Origin: Xanthomonas chitinilytica
GTDB lineage: Bacteria > Pseudomonadota > Gammaproteobacteria > Xanthomonadales > Xanthomonadaceae
Direction of reading: 5' to 3'
Assembly: GCF_026107455.2 (NCBI RefSeq)
Contig: NZ_JAPCHY010000007.1
Span: 177,927-241,926 of the forward strand
Length of the DNA stretch: 64,000 nucleotides
Below are positions 36,020 to 45,900 of the stretch, one piece after another. A program made the translations under genes and the position numbers. The stretch's first letter is position 1; the number at the start of each line of letters is the position of its first letter. Under the pieces are notes generated by a model, which was given only the letters and a program-made list of their open reading frames with translations, was not told where the DNA came from and ran no database searches.

Positions 36020-36400
36020 ATGCGCCCGCAGCCGCTCGCCGCTTGTCTCGCTCTGGCCGTCCTCCTGCCCCTCGGGGCGGCATCGGCCACTCCGCAGTCC
36101 GAAACACCCGCTCCTTCCGCCGCTCCCGATACCGCTCCTGCCGCAGTCGCCGGCCGGCCGGAGGCCGGGCGGGTCCTGGCCTACACCTGCCAGGGCTGCC
36201 ACGGCATCACCGGCTACAAGAACGCCTATCCGAGCTACAAGGTTCCCAAGATCGGCGGCCAGTCGGCCGAATACCTGACCCAGGCGCTGACCGAATACCG
36301 GGAAGGCAAACGCAAGCATCCGACCATGCAGGCGCAGTCGCTGAGCTTCAGCGCGCAGGAGATCGCCGATCTCTCCGCCTACCTGTCCACCCTGAAGTAG
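36020..36400 (+). CDS. monoheme c-type cytochrome, periplasmic
   Basis: This class I cytochrome c of 126 residues has a Sec signal peptide (about 1-23) and an Ala/Pro-rich linker. The heme-binding CQGCH is at 57-61, and the axial Met is probably in HPTMQAQSLS near 100. The heme domain resembles one half of diheme cytochrome c4 (KIGGQSAEYLTQAL ... LSFSAQEIADLSAYLSTL). It is probably a soluble periplasmic electron carrier. It is followed after 9 bp by a similar, lipid-anchored cytochrome. Confidence 0.9.
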   Translation: MRPQPLAACLALAVLLPLGAASATPQSETPAPSAAPDTAPAAVAGRPEAGRVLAYTCQGCHGITGYKNAYPSYKVPKIGGQSAEYLTQALTEYREGKRKHPTMQAQSLSFSAQEIADLSAYLSTLK

Positions 36401-36409
36401 GCATCGCCC

Positions 36410-36847
36410 ATGTCGAAAGCCACGCACGCAACGCGTCTCGCCATCGTCCTGTTCGCTGCCTCCGCACTGGTGGCCTGCTCGCCGTCGCAGGAAGACCCGT
36501 CGGCCTCCGAGGCAGGCCATTCCGGCAGTTCCTCGGCCGGACTGCCGGCCGGACGCATCGCCGTCGGCGAGCGGCTGGTACAGGCCAAGGGCAAGGCGAC
36601 CGGGCAGAGCTGCATCGATTGTCATGGCGCCGACGGCAACGAACCCATCGACGTCGTCTATCCCAAACTCGGTGGCCAGTACGCGGACTACCTGGCCCAC
36701 GCGCTCCAGGCCTATCGTTCCGGCGCCCGCGATCACGCGCTGATGACGCCGCAGGCCACCGACCTGAGCGACCAGGACATCGCCGACCTCTCGGCCTGGT
36801 TCGCCTCGCGCCCCACCCAGCTGCGCGACCTGCACGGCCTCAACTGA
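36410..36847 (+). CDS. monoheme c-type cytochrome, probable lipoprotein
   Basis: The 145-residue protein has a signal peptide ending in a lipobox (ALVAC, Cys23), a Ser/Gly-rich spacer and one heme motif CIDCH (68-72). The domain (KLGGQYADYLAHALQAYRSG ... DLSDQDIADLSAWFAS) resembles half of cytochrome c4, and a probable axial Met is in HALMTPQAT. It forms a two-gene unit with the upstream soluble cytochrome, so the pair may act as a split c4: one domain diffusible, one anchored. Confidence 0.88.
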   Translation: MSKATHATRLAIVLFAASALVACSPSQEDPSASEAGHSGSSSAGLPAGRIAVGERLVQAKGKATGQSCIDCHGADGNEPIDVVYPKLGGQYADYLAHALQAYRSGARDHALMTPQATDLSDQDIADLSAWFASRPTQLRDLHGLN

Positions 36848-36923
36848 AACCGGCGCGCGCCGCGGCCCCACGGTCGCGACGCGCCTTGTCTCCCGGCCCT
36901 CGGCGGCGGGTACTCCGTCGCCT

Positions 36924-38738
36924 TCAGCGGCTGCCGTTGTCTTCCTGCAATTCCGGCTTGAATGGCACGTCCGGCGGCGGCCGCGCCTCGGCCGGTTGCT
37001 CGTTCATGTTCGGGTTGCTCAGCCCGCAACCGCCCCCGAACTGCAACAGCGAAACCACGCAGGAAATGCGGGTGTTGGTGCCGGGAATCGGGATCTCGAT
37101 GTTCTTGATGCCCTTGCGCACCCATTCGGCCAGCAGCGATTCGTTCGGCACCCAGTACCTGTCGAACGAGGTGGGGGTGTGGTCGTAGGGCGGACGCTTG
37201 AGCCAGGTACCGGATGCGGCGATGCGGTCGCGCGTCCAGGTATCGGAATCGCCACCGGGCGCACCGCGACGGTTTTCGCCGGCGTCGCCATCCTGCCCGG
37301 GCAGGCGCACGCTGCCGTCGCGGTTGTACACGCCTTCCCCCTGCCGGGCGCTGTCGCCACCGCGGTCGCGGGCGGCGGCGCTCCAGTCGTCGCCACGTGT
37401 CGGCGCGGACCAGTCCCCGGCAGCAGGTTCCTGCGACCGGGATGCTGTCTCCTGCCCGGCACCGGCGGCCGCAGCCGTCGCCGGCGCGGCTGCCGCTGCA
37501 GGCGGGGTCGCCGCGGATCCCGGCGCGGCCACCGGGGACGGAGTCGGAAGTACGGCCGTCCCAGCCTCCGTGGCCGGAACCTGCACCTCGCGCACCGCCA
37601 GTTCGGGCGTGCGCACGCCCGCCTCCACCTCCCGGCCGCGCGGTTGCGGCAACGCCAGCGGCGGCGATGGCGCCACCTCGATCTCGCGTTCGCGCACCTG
37701 CACCACCGGCGCCTCGATCGATTGTGGCAATACGGGACGCTCGCGGACCTGCGGCGCCGGGGGCCGTTCGTCGACGATCTGGATCTCGCGCTCGCGCACC
37801 TGCACCACCGGTGCCTCGATCGATTGCAGCGGTACCGGGCGCTCGCGGACCTGCAACGCCGGAGGACGTTCGTCGACGACCTGGATCTCGCGCTCGCGCA
37901 CCTGCACCGTCGGCGCCTCGATCGACTGCGGCAGTAGCGGGCGCTCGTGGATCTGCAGCGCCGGGGGCCGCTCGTCGACGATCTGGACCTGACGCTCGCG
38001 CACCTGCATGTCGCGCGTCGGCAACTCCCGCGGCGTCACCGACGGCATCCGCACCGTAGGCGGCGGCAACACGAATTCGCCGGTGGGCTCCGGGGTCTCG
38101 GTGACCTGCAGCGGCTGCTCGGCCGGCGCTGCGGCATCGACCGCGGCCGACGGTGCCGGTGCGGCCGGTGCGGGCATCTGCGCCGCGGCCGGTGCGGGCG
38201 CAGGTTCAGCGGGAACAGTCGCCGATGCCGTCGCCTGCCGTGGCGCGCCTGGAGCCGGCGCCTCCACCTGCTCCGGCGATCCGCCCCCCGCTTCCGCTGC
38301 CGCCGCAGGCGCCCCCGTCCCCAGGAATTCGACCTGCACGCGGTTGTCGCCGCCGCCGGCCGGTTGCGGTGGCGTCGCCAGCCGCACCAGCGCCACCCAC
38401 AGCAACAGCAGGGCAAACAGCAGATGCACCAGGAAACTGCAGGCGGCCGCGGTCCAGCGCATCCAGCGCTGGTCGCGCGGCGGCGGATCCCAGTCCTGCC
38501 ACCACAACCGCCGGAATGCGCGCCACATGCCCAACTCGGGCAGGACCCCGGACGCAGGCGGGCGCGGGCGCTGCAACATCACCGCAACCACATCGCCGCC
38601 ATGGAAAGGCCGCGGCAGCGGCGACAGCGCGCGCAGCCAGATGCCCCAGCCGTAGGGCAGGCCGGTCTTGCGCTCCAGGATGAGCTTGTCCGGCCGGCGC
38701 GCCAGCAGCAGTTGCAGGATGTCGGCGGCTCGCGTCAC
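36924..38738 (-). CDS. transmembrane repetitive protein (xanthomonad type), function unknown
   Basis: The 604 residues comprise a basic cytoplasmic N-terminus (~1-90), one transmembrane helix near 92-115 ([20 protein letters not shown]), a Pro/Ala-rich stretch, 34-residue tandem repeats (~243-353) with alternating acidic and basic residues ([19 protein letters not shown]), a second low-complexity region, and a conserved-looking C-terminal domain (~525-604: [20 protein letters not shown], cysteine-containing [15 protein letters not shown]). The single helix plus long Pro-rich periplasmic span recalls TonB-type proteins, but no TonB C-terminal motif is visible. The gene is monocistronic, divergent from nothing obvious and ~180 bp before nfuA in the opposite sense of reading order. 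Confidence 0.75.
   Translation of the reverse strand: MTRAADILQLLLARRPDKLILERKTGLPYGWGIWLRALSPLPRPFHGGDVVAVMLQRPRPPASGVLPELGMWRAFRRLWWQDWDPPPRDQRWMRWTAAACSFLVHLLFALLLLWVALVRLATPPQPAGGGDNRVQVEFLGTGAPAAAAEAGGGSPEQVEAPAPGAPRQATASATVPAEPAPAPAAAQMPAPAAPAPSAAVDAAAPAEQPLQVTETPEPTGEFVLPPPTVRMPSVTPRELPTRDMQVRERQVQIVDERPPALQIHERPLLPQSIEAPTVQVREREIQVVDERPPALQVRERPVPLQSIEAPVVQVREREIQIVDERPPAPQVRERPVLPQSIEAPVVQVREREIEVAPSPPLALPQPRGREVEAGVRTPELAVREVQVPATEAGTAVLPTPSPVAAPGSAATPPAAAAAPATAAAAGAGQETASRSQEPAAGDWSAPTRGDDWSAAARDRGGDSARQGEGVYNRDGSVRLPGQDGDAGENRRGAPGGDSDTWTRDRIAASGTWLKRPPYDHTPTSFDRYWVPNESLLAEWVRKGIKNIEIPIPGTNTRISCVVSLLQFGGGCGLSNPNMNEQPAEARPPPDVPFKPELQEDNGSR
37679..38010 (-). repeat. 102-bp tandem repeats inside the repetitive membrane protein
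   Basis: Three full units and a partial fourth recur with an exact 102-bp period: the string ATCTCGCG starts at 37681, 37783 and 37885, with a diverged partner at 37987. Units are nearly identical at DNA level and encode 34 residues each, so the reading frame is preserved whatever the copy number. Confidence 0.9.
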
Positions 38739-38762
38739 CGGCGCGGCGGGGAAATGGATGGA

Positions 38763-39362
38763 TCAGCCCGCGCGGTCGCGCGGTATGTAGGGAGCCTGGC
38801 CACTGTCGTGGTCGGTGGCGTCGCGCACCGCGGTCACGCCCGGCACGCGGCCCATCAGGGTCTTCTCGATGCCCTGCTTCAGGGTGACGTCGGCCATCCC
38901 GCAGCCATGGCAGCCGCCGCCGAAGCGCAGCAGCACCACGCCGTCGGCGGAGACCTCCTGTACCGCGACGCGGCCGCCGTGGGACGCCAGCTGCGGATTG
39001 ATCTCGTTCTCCACCACCCAGTGCACGCGCTCCACCATCGAGGCGGATTCGGCCGGCGCCTCGCCCTTGATCTTGGGTGCCTTGATGGTGAGCTGCTGGC
39101 TGCCGGTGGCCTGGGTGATGTAGTCGATTTCAGCCCCGTCCAGCCACGCCACGCTGGTGGCCGCCACGTAGAGGGTGAAACCGTCGCAATCCACCGCCCA
39201 CTCGTCGCCGCTGAGCTCGGCCGGCTCGGCGAACTCCAGCCGCGCATCGGCGCGCGGCGTTCCCGGATCGACCGCGCTCAGGCGCACGCCCATGCCGGGA
39301 ATGGCCTCGCGTTCGATCAGCTTGCGGAAATGACGCTGTGCGGTGTCGGAGATCTGGATCAT
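38763..39362 (-). CDS. nfuA: Fe/S biogenesis protein NfuA
   Basis: NfuA carries and delivers [4Fe-4S] clusters to apoproteins. The 199-residue product has an N-terminal degenerate A-type domain (~1-100, lacking its cysteines) and a C-terminal Nfu domain with the cluster-binding CxxC in [20 protein letters not shown]. This matches E. coli NfuA (191 residues). It is followed 24 bp downstream by the repetitive membrane protein and is divergent from phhB. Confidence 0.95.
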   Translation of the reverse strand: MIQISDTAQRHFRKLIEREAIPGMGVRLSAVDPGTPRADARLEFAEPAELSGDEWAVDCDGFTLYVAATSVAWLDGAEIDYITQATGSQQLTIKAPKIKGEAPAESASMVERVHWVVENEINPQLASHGGRVAVQEVSADGVVLLRFGGGCHGCGMADVTLKQGIEKTLMGRVPGVTAVRDATDHDSGQAPYIPRDRAG

Positions 39363-39452
39363 GCGGTTATTCTAGCTTGTCCTTGCCGGTGGCTCATTCG
39401 CCAGCGACGCCCCGCGACACAACGTTCAGCCAACACGACAGTGGAGACCCCC

Positions 39453-39803
39453 ATGGCCGACCTGATCCCCCTCGTCCAGGCCCATTGCCTGCCGCGCAAA
39501 GGCGTCGAACACAAGCTGGGCGAAGCCCGCCTTTCGGAGCTGCTGCCCCAGGTGCCGGGCTGGGAACTGGCCGAAAACGGGCTGGCGCTGGTGCGCACCT
39601 TCGGCTTCCGCAACTACTACGAGACCATGGCCTTCGTTAACGCGCTGGCCTGGGTCGCCCATCGCGAAGACCACCATCCCGATCTTTCGGTGCACTACGA
39701 CCGCGCGGTGGTACGTTTCTCCACCCACGACGTGGGCGGCCTGAGCGAGAACGACTTCATCTGTGCAGCCAAGGCCTCGGCCCTAGCGGAGTCAAAGCCA
39801 TGA
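39453..39803 (+). CDS. phhB: 4a-hydroxytetrahydrobiopterin dehydratase (PCD/PhhB)
   Basis: The 116-residue protein carries the pterin carbinolamine dehydratase signature ([33 protein letters not shown]), with the conserved His-His pair. It recycles the pterin cofactor of phenylalanine hydroxylase; such a hydroxylase is not in this window. Start ATG 39453, with GGAG about 8 nt before. It overlaps the downstream TonB-like lipoprotein by 4 nt (ATGA). Confidence 0.93.
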   Translation: MADLIPLVQAHCLPRKGVEHKLGEARLSELLPQVPGWELAENGLALVRTFGFRNYYETMAFVNALAWVAHREDHHPDLSVHYDRAVVRFSTHDVGGLSENDFICAAKASALAESKP

Positions 39804-40219
39804 ACATGCGTCCCCTCCTGTGCGCCAGCCTTGCCACCGCCCTGCTCGGCGGCTGCGGGCCCTCCGCCGGCCCCGACGCCGCACCGGCGATCGCGCCGAC
39901 CCAGGTGGCGGCCGTGCAGACCCCGCCGCCGGACTATCCGATCGAGCTGGCCTGCATGGGCGTGGGCGGCAAGAGCGTGCTGAACGTGGTGGTGGGAACG
40001 GAAGGCACCCCCACCGAGGTGAAACTGCAGACCAGCAGCGGCAATCCGCAGCTGGACGAATCGGCGCAGCGGCGCGTGCGCGAGTGGAAGTTCAAGCCCG
40101 CCACCCGCAACGGCCAGCCGGTGCCGACCACGATCCAGGTGCCGGTCAGCTTCAACCCGCCGCAACCGCGCCCGGACGAGTGCTTCGCGATCGAGGAGCG
40201 GTTGCGCCGCGGCGGCTGA
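39800..40219 (+). CDS. lipoprotein with TonB C-terminal-like domain
   Basis: The 139-residue lipoprotein has lipobox LLGGC (Cys19) and, after a short spacer, a TonB_C-like domain: [20 protein letters not shown], then [20 protein letters not shown] and [10 protein letters not shown]. It has no membrane-spanning TonB N-terminus, so it is not a conventional energy transducer; it may use the fold as a stand-alone binding module at the outer membrane or cell wall. It is translationally coupled to phhB and 84 bp before zupT. Confidence 0.8.
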   Translation: MNMRPLLCASLATALLGGCGPSAGPDAAPAIAPTQVAAVQTPPPDYPIELACMGVGGKSVLNVVVGTEGTPTEVKLQTSSGNPQLDESAQRRVREWKFKPATRNGQPVPTTIQVPVSFNPPQPRPDECFAIEERLRRGG

Positions 40220-40303
40220 TCCACGCCGTACATTGGTTGTCGCCACCGCTGCCGGCGCCCGCCGGCAACGCCCCCTCCCGCTCCACCCACCCTCCCCCGG
40301 CGC

Positions 40304-41113
40304 ATGATCGAAATCTCCGGCGACAACCTCTGGATCGCCTTCAGCGTCACCCTCGCCGCCGGCCTGGCCACCGCCATCGGCAGCCTGATGGTGCTGTTTT
40401 CGCGGCGCCCCAATCCGCGGCTGCTGGCCTTCGGCCTGGCCTTTGCCGGCGGTGCGATGGTGTACGTATCGCTGTCGGAAATCCTCAACAAGTCCATCGC
40501 CTCGTTCGCGCTGACCTATGGCGACAGGCTGGGCTTCGCCTACGGCACCCTCTCCTTCCTCGCCGGCGTGCTGCTGATCATGGGAATCGACCACCTGATC
40601 CCCAATCCGCATGAAAGCCTGGACAAGCAGGATCCGATGTTCCGCGAGAACAACCGCGCCTACATCAAGCGGGTCGGCCTGCTCACCGCGGTGGCCATCA
40701 CCGCGCACAACTTCCCGGAAGGATTGGCCACCTTCTTCGCCACCCTGGAAAGCCCGTCGGTCGGCATGCCGCTGGCCTTCGCCATCGCCATCCACAACGT
40801 GCCCGAAGGCATCGCCATCGCGGTGCCGGTGTACTTCGCCACCCACAACAAGTTCTACGCCTTCGGCGCCAGCCTGCTGTCGGGGCTGGCCGAACCGGTG
40901 GGCGCGGCAATCGGCTATTACGCCCTGGCCAACGTGCTCTCGCATGGCACTTTCGGCATCGTGTTCGGCCTGATCTCCGGCGTCATGGTGTTCCTGGCGC
41001 TGGACGAACTGCTGCCCGCCGCCAAGCGCTACGCCAAGGGCCACGAGACGGTCTACGGCCTGGTGGCCGGCATGGGCGTGCTGGCGATCAGCCTGGTGCT
41101 GTTCAAATGGTGA
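40304..41113 (+). CDS. zupT: ZIP-family zinc transporter ZupT
   Basis: ZupT takes up Zn2+ (and Fe2+, Mn2+) across the inner membrane. The 269-residue product has eight helices and the metal-site motifs HNFPEG in TM4 and HNVPEG in TM5, as in E. coli ZupT (257 residues). The loop between TM3 and TM4 is short. Its last codons overlap the next TonB-like gene by 7 nt. No Zur box is evident upstream. Confidence 0.94.
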   Translation: MIEISGDNLWIAFSVTLAAGLATAIGSLMVLFSRRPNPRLLAFGLAFAGGAMVYVSLSEILNKSIASFALTYGDRLGFAYGTLSFLAGVLLIMGIDHLIPNPHESLDKQDPMFRENNRAYIKRVGLLTAVAITAHNFPEGLATFFATLESPSVGMPLAFAIAIHNVPEGIAIAVPVYFATHNKFYAFGASLLSGLAEPVGAAIGYYALANVLSHGTFGIVFGLISGVMVFLALDELLPAAKRYAKGHETVYGLVAGMGVLAISLVLFKW

Positions 41114-41514
41114 TGGCCCGCCGGCACGGCGCCGGTACCGGCATGATGCGGATTGCGCTGGCACTCGCCGTACCGCTTCTCCCGCACGGTTCCGCCGCCC
41201 TGGCCGCGACCGCCGCACATGCCGAGGCCGCCCCCACGCATGGCGCCAGCGTCGATATCCGCTCGAAGAACATGAACCCGCCGCGCTACCCGGCCGAGGC
41301 ATGGCGCGACGGTATCGCCGGTACCGCCTGGATCAGGGCGCGGGTGGATGCAACCGGCGCCCTGACCGGGGTCGAGATCGACGAATCCAGCGGCCACGAG
41401 GCGCTCGACCAGGCCGCCGCCGAGGCCGCCCGGCGCTGGCAGTATCGGCCCGCGATGCAGGATGGGCGGCCCATTGCCGGGCAGGTCCGCATCCCGCTGC
41501 ACTTCGAACGCTGA
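41107..41514 (+). CDS. periplasmic protein with TonB C-terminal-like domain
   Basis: The 135-residue protein has a signal peptide that begins at an internal Met (MRIALALAVPLLPHGSAALA, from ATG 41146); translation from ATG 41107 adds 13 basic residues and overlaps zupT. The remainder is a TonB_C-like domain (NPPRYPAEAWRDGIAGTAWI, GHEALDQAAAEAARRW, RIPLHFER) lacking a membrane anchor. It differs from the TonB-like lipoprotein at 39800 by having no lipobox. Function is unknown; a link to outer-membrane metal uptake is only suggested by its overlap with zupT. Confidence 0.78.
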   Translation: MVMARRHGAGTGMMRIALALAVPLLPHGSAALAATAAHAEAAPTHGASVDIRSKNMNPPRYPAEAWRDGIAGTAWIRARVDATGALTGVEIDESSGHEALDQAAAEAARRWQYRPAMQDGRPIAGQVRIPLHFER

Positions 41515-41542
41515 CGCTCGCCGCCATCGCGCGGCGGCGGCG

Positions 41543-42517
41543 CTATCCCAGACGGTCCAACGCTTCGGCCAGTTCCCCGGCCAGCGGCGCATTCAGCAGA
41601 TAGGGCGTCTTGCCGGCGTCCAGCGCGAACTCCAGCGAGGCGGCGTGCAGGAACAGCCGCTTCAGCCCGACCTGTTCGCGCAGGCGCTTGTTCACCGCCG
41701 GATCGCCGTACTTGTCGTCGCCAGCCACCGCATGCCCGATGTGCTGGGCGTGCACCCGGATCTGGTGGGTGCGGCCGGTCTCGATCCTGACCTCGCAATA
41801 GGAATGCCCGCCGCGCCGCTCCAGCACCCGGAAATGGCTGAGCGAGGGCTTGCCCGCCGGATTCACCTGGACATGCCGTTCGCCGCCCTGGCGCAGGCCC
41901 ACGTGCAGCGGCGCATCGACCGTCATCACCCCGTCGGGCATGCGACCGGTCAGCAGGGTCAGGTAGCGCTTCTGGATGCGGCCGCCTTCCTCGCGCATCA
42001 GCGCCTGCAGTTCGCTCAGCGCCGAACGTTTCTTGGCCATCACCAGCAGCCCGGAGGTATCCCGGTCCAGGCGATGGACCAGTTCCAGGTTCTGTTGCGG
42101 GCGCAACACCCGCATGGTCTCGATGGCGCCATGGCTGATGCCGCTGCCGCCGTGGCTGGCCACGCCCGAGGGCTTGTTCAGTACCAGCAGCCGCGCGTCC
42201 TCGAACACGATGGCCTGTTCCATCCGCTGCAGGAAGGCGCTCGGCGGCGGGGTCTTGTCGCCGACCTCGGTGAGACTGACCGGCGGCACCCGCACCTCGT
42301 CGCCGCCCTCCAGCTTGCGCTCGGCCTTGGCACGGCCGCCATTGACGCGGACCTGGCCACTGCGCACCAGCTTGTAGATCAGGCTGCGCGGCGCCCCCTT
42401 GAGCTGTCCCAGCAGGAAGTTGTCCAGGCGCTGGCCGCCGCGGTCATCGGGCACCTTGATCAGGCGCACGCTCGATTTGCCCGCAGACGGCTTGCGGATG
42501 TGTTCGGAGTCGGTCAT
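41543..42517 (-). CDS. rluC: 23S rRNA pseudouridine(955/2504/2580) synthase RluC
   Basis: The 324 residues from ATG 42517 (MTDSEHIRKP) contain an N-terminal S4 RNA-binding domain (RLDNFLLGQLKGAPRSLIYK) and the RluA-family catalytic domain with the aspartate motif VHRLDRDTSGLLVMAK. The frame runs further upstream to 42691 without homology. It is divergent from rne with a 406-bp gap, as in E. coli. Stop at 41543 lies 29 bp past the convergent TonB-like gene. Confidence 0.95.
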   Translation of the reverse strand: MTDSEHIRKPSAGKSSVRLIKVPDDRGGQRLDNFLLGQLKGAPRSLIYKLVRSGQVRVNGGRAKAERKLEGGDEVRVPPVSLTEVGDKTPPPSAFLQRMEQAIVFEDARLLVLNKPSGVASHGGSGISHGAIETMRVLRPQQNLELVHRLDRDTSGLLVMAKKRSALSELQALMREEGGRIQKRYLTLLTGRMPDGVMTVDAPLHVGLRQGGERHVQVNPAGKPSLSHFRVLERRGGHSYCEVRIETGRTHQIRVHAQHIGHAVAGDDKYGDPAVNKRLREQVGLKRLFLHAASLEFALDAGKTPYLLNAPLAGELAEALDRLG

Positions 42518-42923
42518 CGGGCTGTTTATTCTGTTACACTCGGGGCGCGAGATAAGGGATTGATTTCGTTGGAAGTTAGCAAGGGCCAGAAGCCCGACTT
42601 CCCACGAATCCGGCACAGTGCGCGGCCACCGCCCCCGGGGCGGCCATGTTAGCGGCTCACCGGCGTTCCCGGCCATCGCCGGATGCCGCAAGCATCTGCG
42701 CTGAACATGTCCCGCGCGGCGCTCCCAGCTTGGCTGGAAGCAGCCGCCGGCCCTGAAACACCTAAAAACAAAACATTAAGAAGCGCTCCCGCGGCCTGCC
42801 GTGGTGTCGTAGCGCTGGAAACCCAAGCCGCCCTACCCGCGCCTGCGCGAAGGGCGGCGAACCGTGACCAGAAGCGAAACCCCATGGCGTTCCGCGCGGT
42901 AGCAGCGCGCGAGGAACGCAAAA
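42518..42923 (+). promoter_or_regulatory. rluC-rne intergenic region: rne leader
   Basis: A 406-bp gap between divergent rluC and rne contains no gene. An extended -10 match, TGT-TACACT (42532-42540), points to rne and would give a leader of about 375 nt, similar in size to the 361-nt E. coli rne 5' UTR through which RNase E controls its own mRNA. The -35 is weak. A minus-strand AT-rich segment (42523-42537) could serve rluC. A leader fold was not computed. Confidence 0.45.
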
Positions 42924-45900
42924 ATGAAGCGAATGCTGATCAATGCCACGCAGGCCGAAGAACTGCGGGTAGCCATCGTCGATGGCCAGACGCTGTACGA
43001 CATCGATATCGAACAGCCGTCCAAGGAACAGAAGAAGTCCAACATCTACAAGGGCCGCATCACCCGGCTCGAACCCTCCCTCGAGGCGGCGTTCGTCGAA
43101 TACGGCGGTGACCGCCACGGCTTCCTGCCGCTGAAGGAAATCTCCCGCGACTACTTCCAGGCCGGGGTCGACCACAACAAGGCCGGCATCCGCGAGCTGC
43201 TGCGCGAAGGCCAGGAAGTCGTGGTCCAGGTGGACAAGGACGAGCGCGGCAACAAGGGCGCCGCCCTGACCACGTTCATCTCGCTGGCCGGCCGCTACAT
43301 GGTGCTGATGCCCAACTCGCCCACCGCCGGCGGCGTCTCGCGCCGGATCGAGGGCGAGGACCGGGCCGCGCTGAAGGAAGCGATGGACAAGCTGAACATC
43401 CCCGACGACATGGGGGTGATCATCCGTACCGCCGGCGTCGGCCGCGACGCCGAAGAGCTGCAGTGGGACCTGGACTACCTGCTGCAGGTGTGGCGCTCGA
43501 TCGCCGAGGCGGCGCTGACCAAGCCGGCGCCGTTCCTGATCTACCAGGAATCGCGGCTGATCGTGCGCGCCCTGCGCGACTACCTGCGCGCCGACGTCGG
43601 CGAGATCCTGGTCGATACCGAGGAACTGTACGAGACCGCGCGCGAGTTCATGCAGCAGGTGATGCCGCAGACCCTGCGCAAGCTCAAGCACTACAAGGAC
43701 GACATCCCGCTGTTCAACCGCTTCCAGATCGAATCGCAGATCGAGGCGATCTACGAGCGCAACGTGCGCCTGCCCTCCGGCGGTTCGATCGTGGTCGACC
43801 AGACCGAGGCGCTGACCGCCATCGACGTCAACTCCTCGCGTGCCACCAAGGGCAGCGACATCGAGGACACCGCGTTCCAGACCAACCTGGAAGCGGCCGA
43901 GGAAGTGGCGCGCCAGCTGCGCCTGCGCGACCTCGGCGGCCTGGTGGTGATCGACTTCATCGACATGTCCTCGAACAAGCACCAGCGCGAAGTCGAGAAC
44001 CGCCTGCAGAACGCGCTCAAGTACGACCGCGCACGCGTGCAGCTGGGCCGCATCTCGCGCTTCGGCCTGATGGAGATGAGCCGCCAGCGCCTGCGCCCGA
44101 GCCTGGGCGAATCCAGCCAGATCGTCTGCCCGCGCTGCGACGGCCACGGCCGCATGCGCAGCGTCGAGTCGCTGTCGCTGTCGATCATCCGCGTCGCCGA
44201 GGAGCACGCGATGAAGGAGAACACCGGACAGGTGCTGGTCCAGGCCCCGGTGGAGATCGCCAACTTCCTGCTCAACGAGAAGCGCAGCGCGCTGCGCGAG
44301 ATCGAGAACCGCCACGACGCGCCGATCGTGATCGTCGCCGACGAGCAGCTGCACACCCCGCACTACGAAGTCACCCGCCTGCGCGAGAACGAGCTCGGCG
44401 AGGAAAGCAGCAAGCCCAGCTACCAGCGCGGCACCCCGCGCAAGCTGCCGGTGCATGCGCTGACCAAGGCCCAGCTCAACATCCCGCCGGCACCGGCGGT
44501 GACCCACGTCAAGCACAGCCAGCCGGCTCCGGTGCGCGAAGCGCCGGAACCGGCGCCCGCGCCTGCCCCGGCGCCGGTGACCCCGCCGCCGGCACCGGCC
44601 GCTACCGGCGTGGTCGGCTGGCTCAAGCGCATCTTCGGCGCCGAGCCGGCGGCTCCGGCCGAACCCGCACCGCGTCCGCGCCCGGAAGCCGGCAGCCGCG
44701 GCAACAACCGCGGCGACCGCAACGACCGCGGCCAGCGCCGTGACGGCAGCCGCAACGGCAACGGCCAGCAGGCCCGTGGCAACGGCCAGCGCCGGGAAGA
44801 GCGTCGCGACGAACGCCGCGAGGACCGTCGCCAGAACGGCGCGCAGCCGCAGGCAGCGCAGGGCGACAACGCTCCGGCCCGCCAGCCCAAGCAGCGCGGC
44901 GAACAACAGCCCAAGGCTCCGCGCAACGAACAGCAGCAGCCGAAGCTGAAGCAGAAGCAGCCGCGGCAGCAGCAGGACGGCGACCGCTCCGCGCAGGGCG
45001 ACAAGCCGGCACGCCAGCCGCAGCCGGAAACCGCCAAGCAGGCCAATCCGGTCGATGGCAACGAGATCCGCACAGCCGCCGCAGCCGTTGCCGCACCGCT
45101 GGCAAAGGAAGCCGTGAAGGTTGCCGAGGACGTCGCCAAGCCGGTGGAAGCCCTGCTCCAGGACGCGACGCCCGCCGTGGATGGCGAGGCCCAGGTCGCC
45201 ACCGGCGCAGCTGCGCCAACGGAAGCGACCGATGAAGGCAACGGCGAAGCCGGATCCCGTCGTCGCCGCGGCCGTCGCGGTGGCCGCCGCCGCCGTCGCG
45301 GCGGTAGCGATGCCGCCAACGGCAGCGAAACCGCCGGTGCCGACGAGGACGGCTTCGACGAGGCCGGCGACGACGCGGGCGAAGCCGCGCCGCAGCCGAA
45401 CAGCAAGCAGCCCGAGTTCGATTTCGACGACGATGCGCCCGGCGCGCCGGCGACCCCGGCTCCCGCCCCGCAACCGCAGGCCATTGCCGAGCAGCCCAAG
45501 GCCGCTGCCGCGGCCCCGGTTGCGGGCAACCCAGCTGCGGCTGCACCGGCGGCGATTGCAACGCCGGCTCCGGCTGCCGTCGCCACTGCCAGCGTGCAGT
45601 CCAGCGTCGAAGCGCCGACGCCGGCGGAACCGGCTGCCGAACCGGCCGTGGTTCCGGCTGTCGAGACCGCTCCGGTGGCAGTCGTGGAGCCGGCGGCAAC
45701 CGTTGTCGAAACCGCCGCAACGCCGGAAACGACCGCAACCGCGCGCCCCGAGCCGGTACAGACCAGCATGCTCGATGCGTTGACTGCCGAGCAGCCGCCG
45801 GCTGCCGTGACGGCCGTTGCTGCTGTATCCGGGTCCGTAGCCGACGCCGGCACGGAAGAAGCCGAAACCGCGGAAGCGGTGGAGGCAGTGGAAGTTGCGA

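Noticed and set aside
37679..38010. CRISPR-like periodic repeat
   Set aside because: Period is exactly 102 bp with no spacers, in frame within one gene; it is a protein-coding tandem repeat.
39453..39803. phhB as part of a phenylalanine hydroxylase operon
   Set aside because: No phhA or aromatic-amino-acid gene lies in the window; the neighbours are nfuA and a TonB-like lipoprotein.
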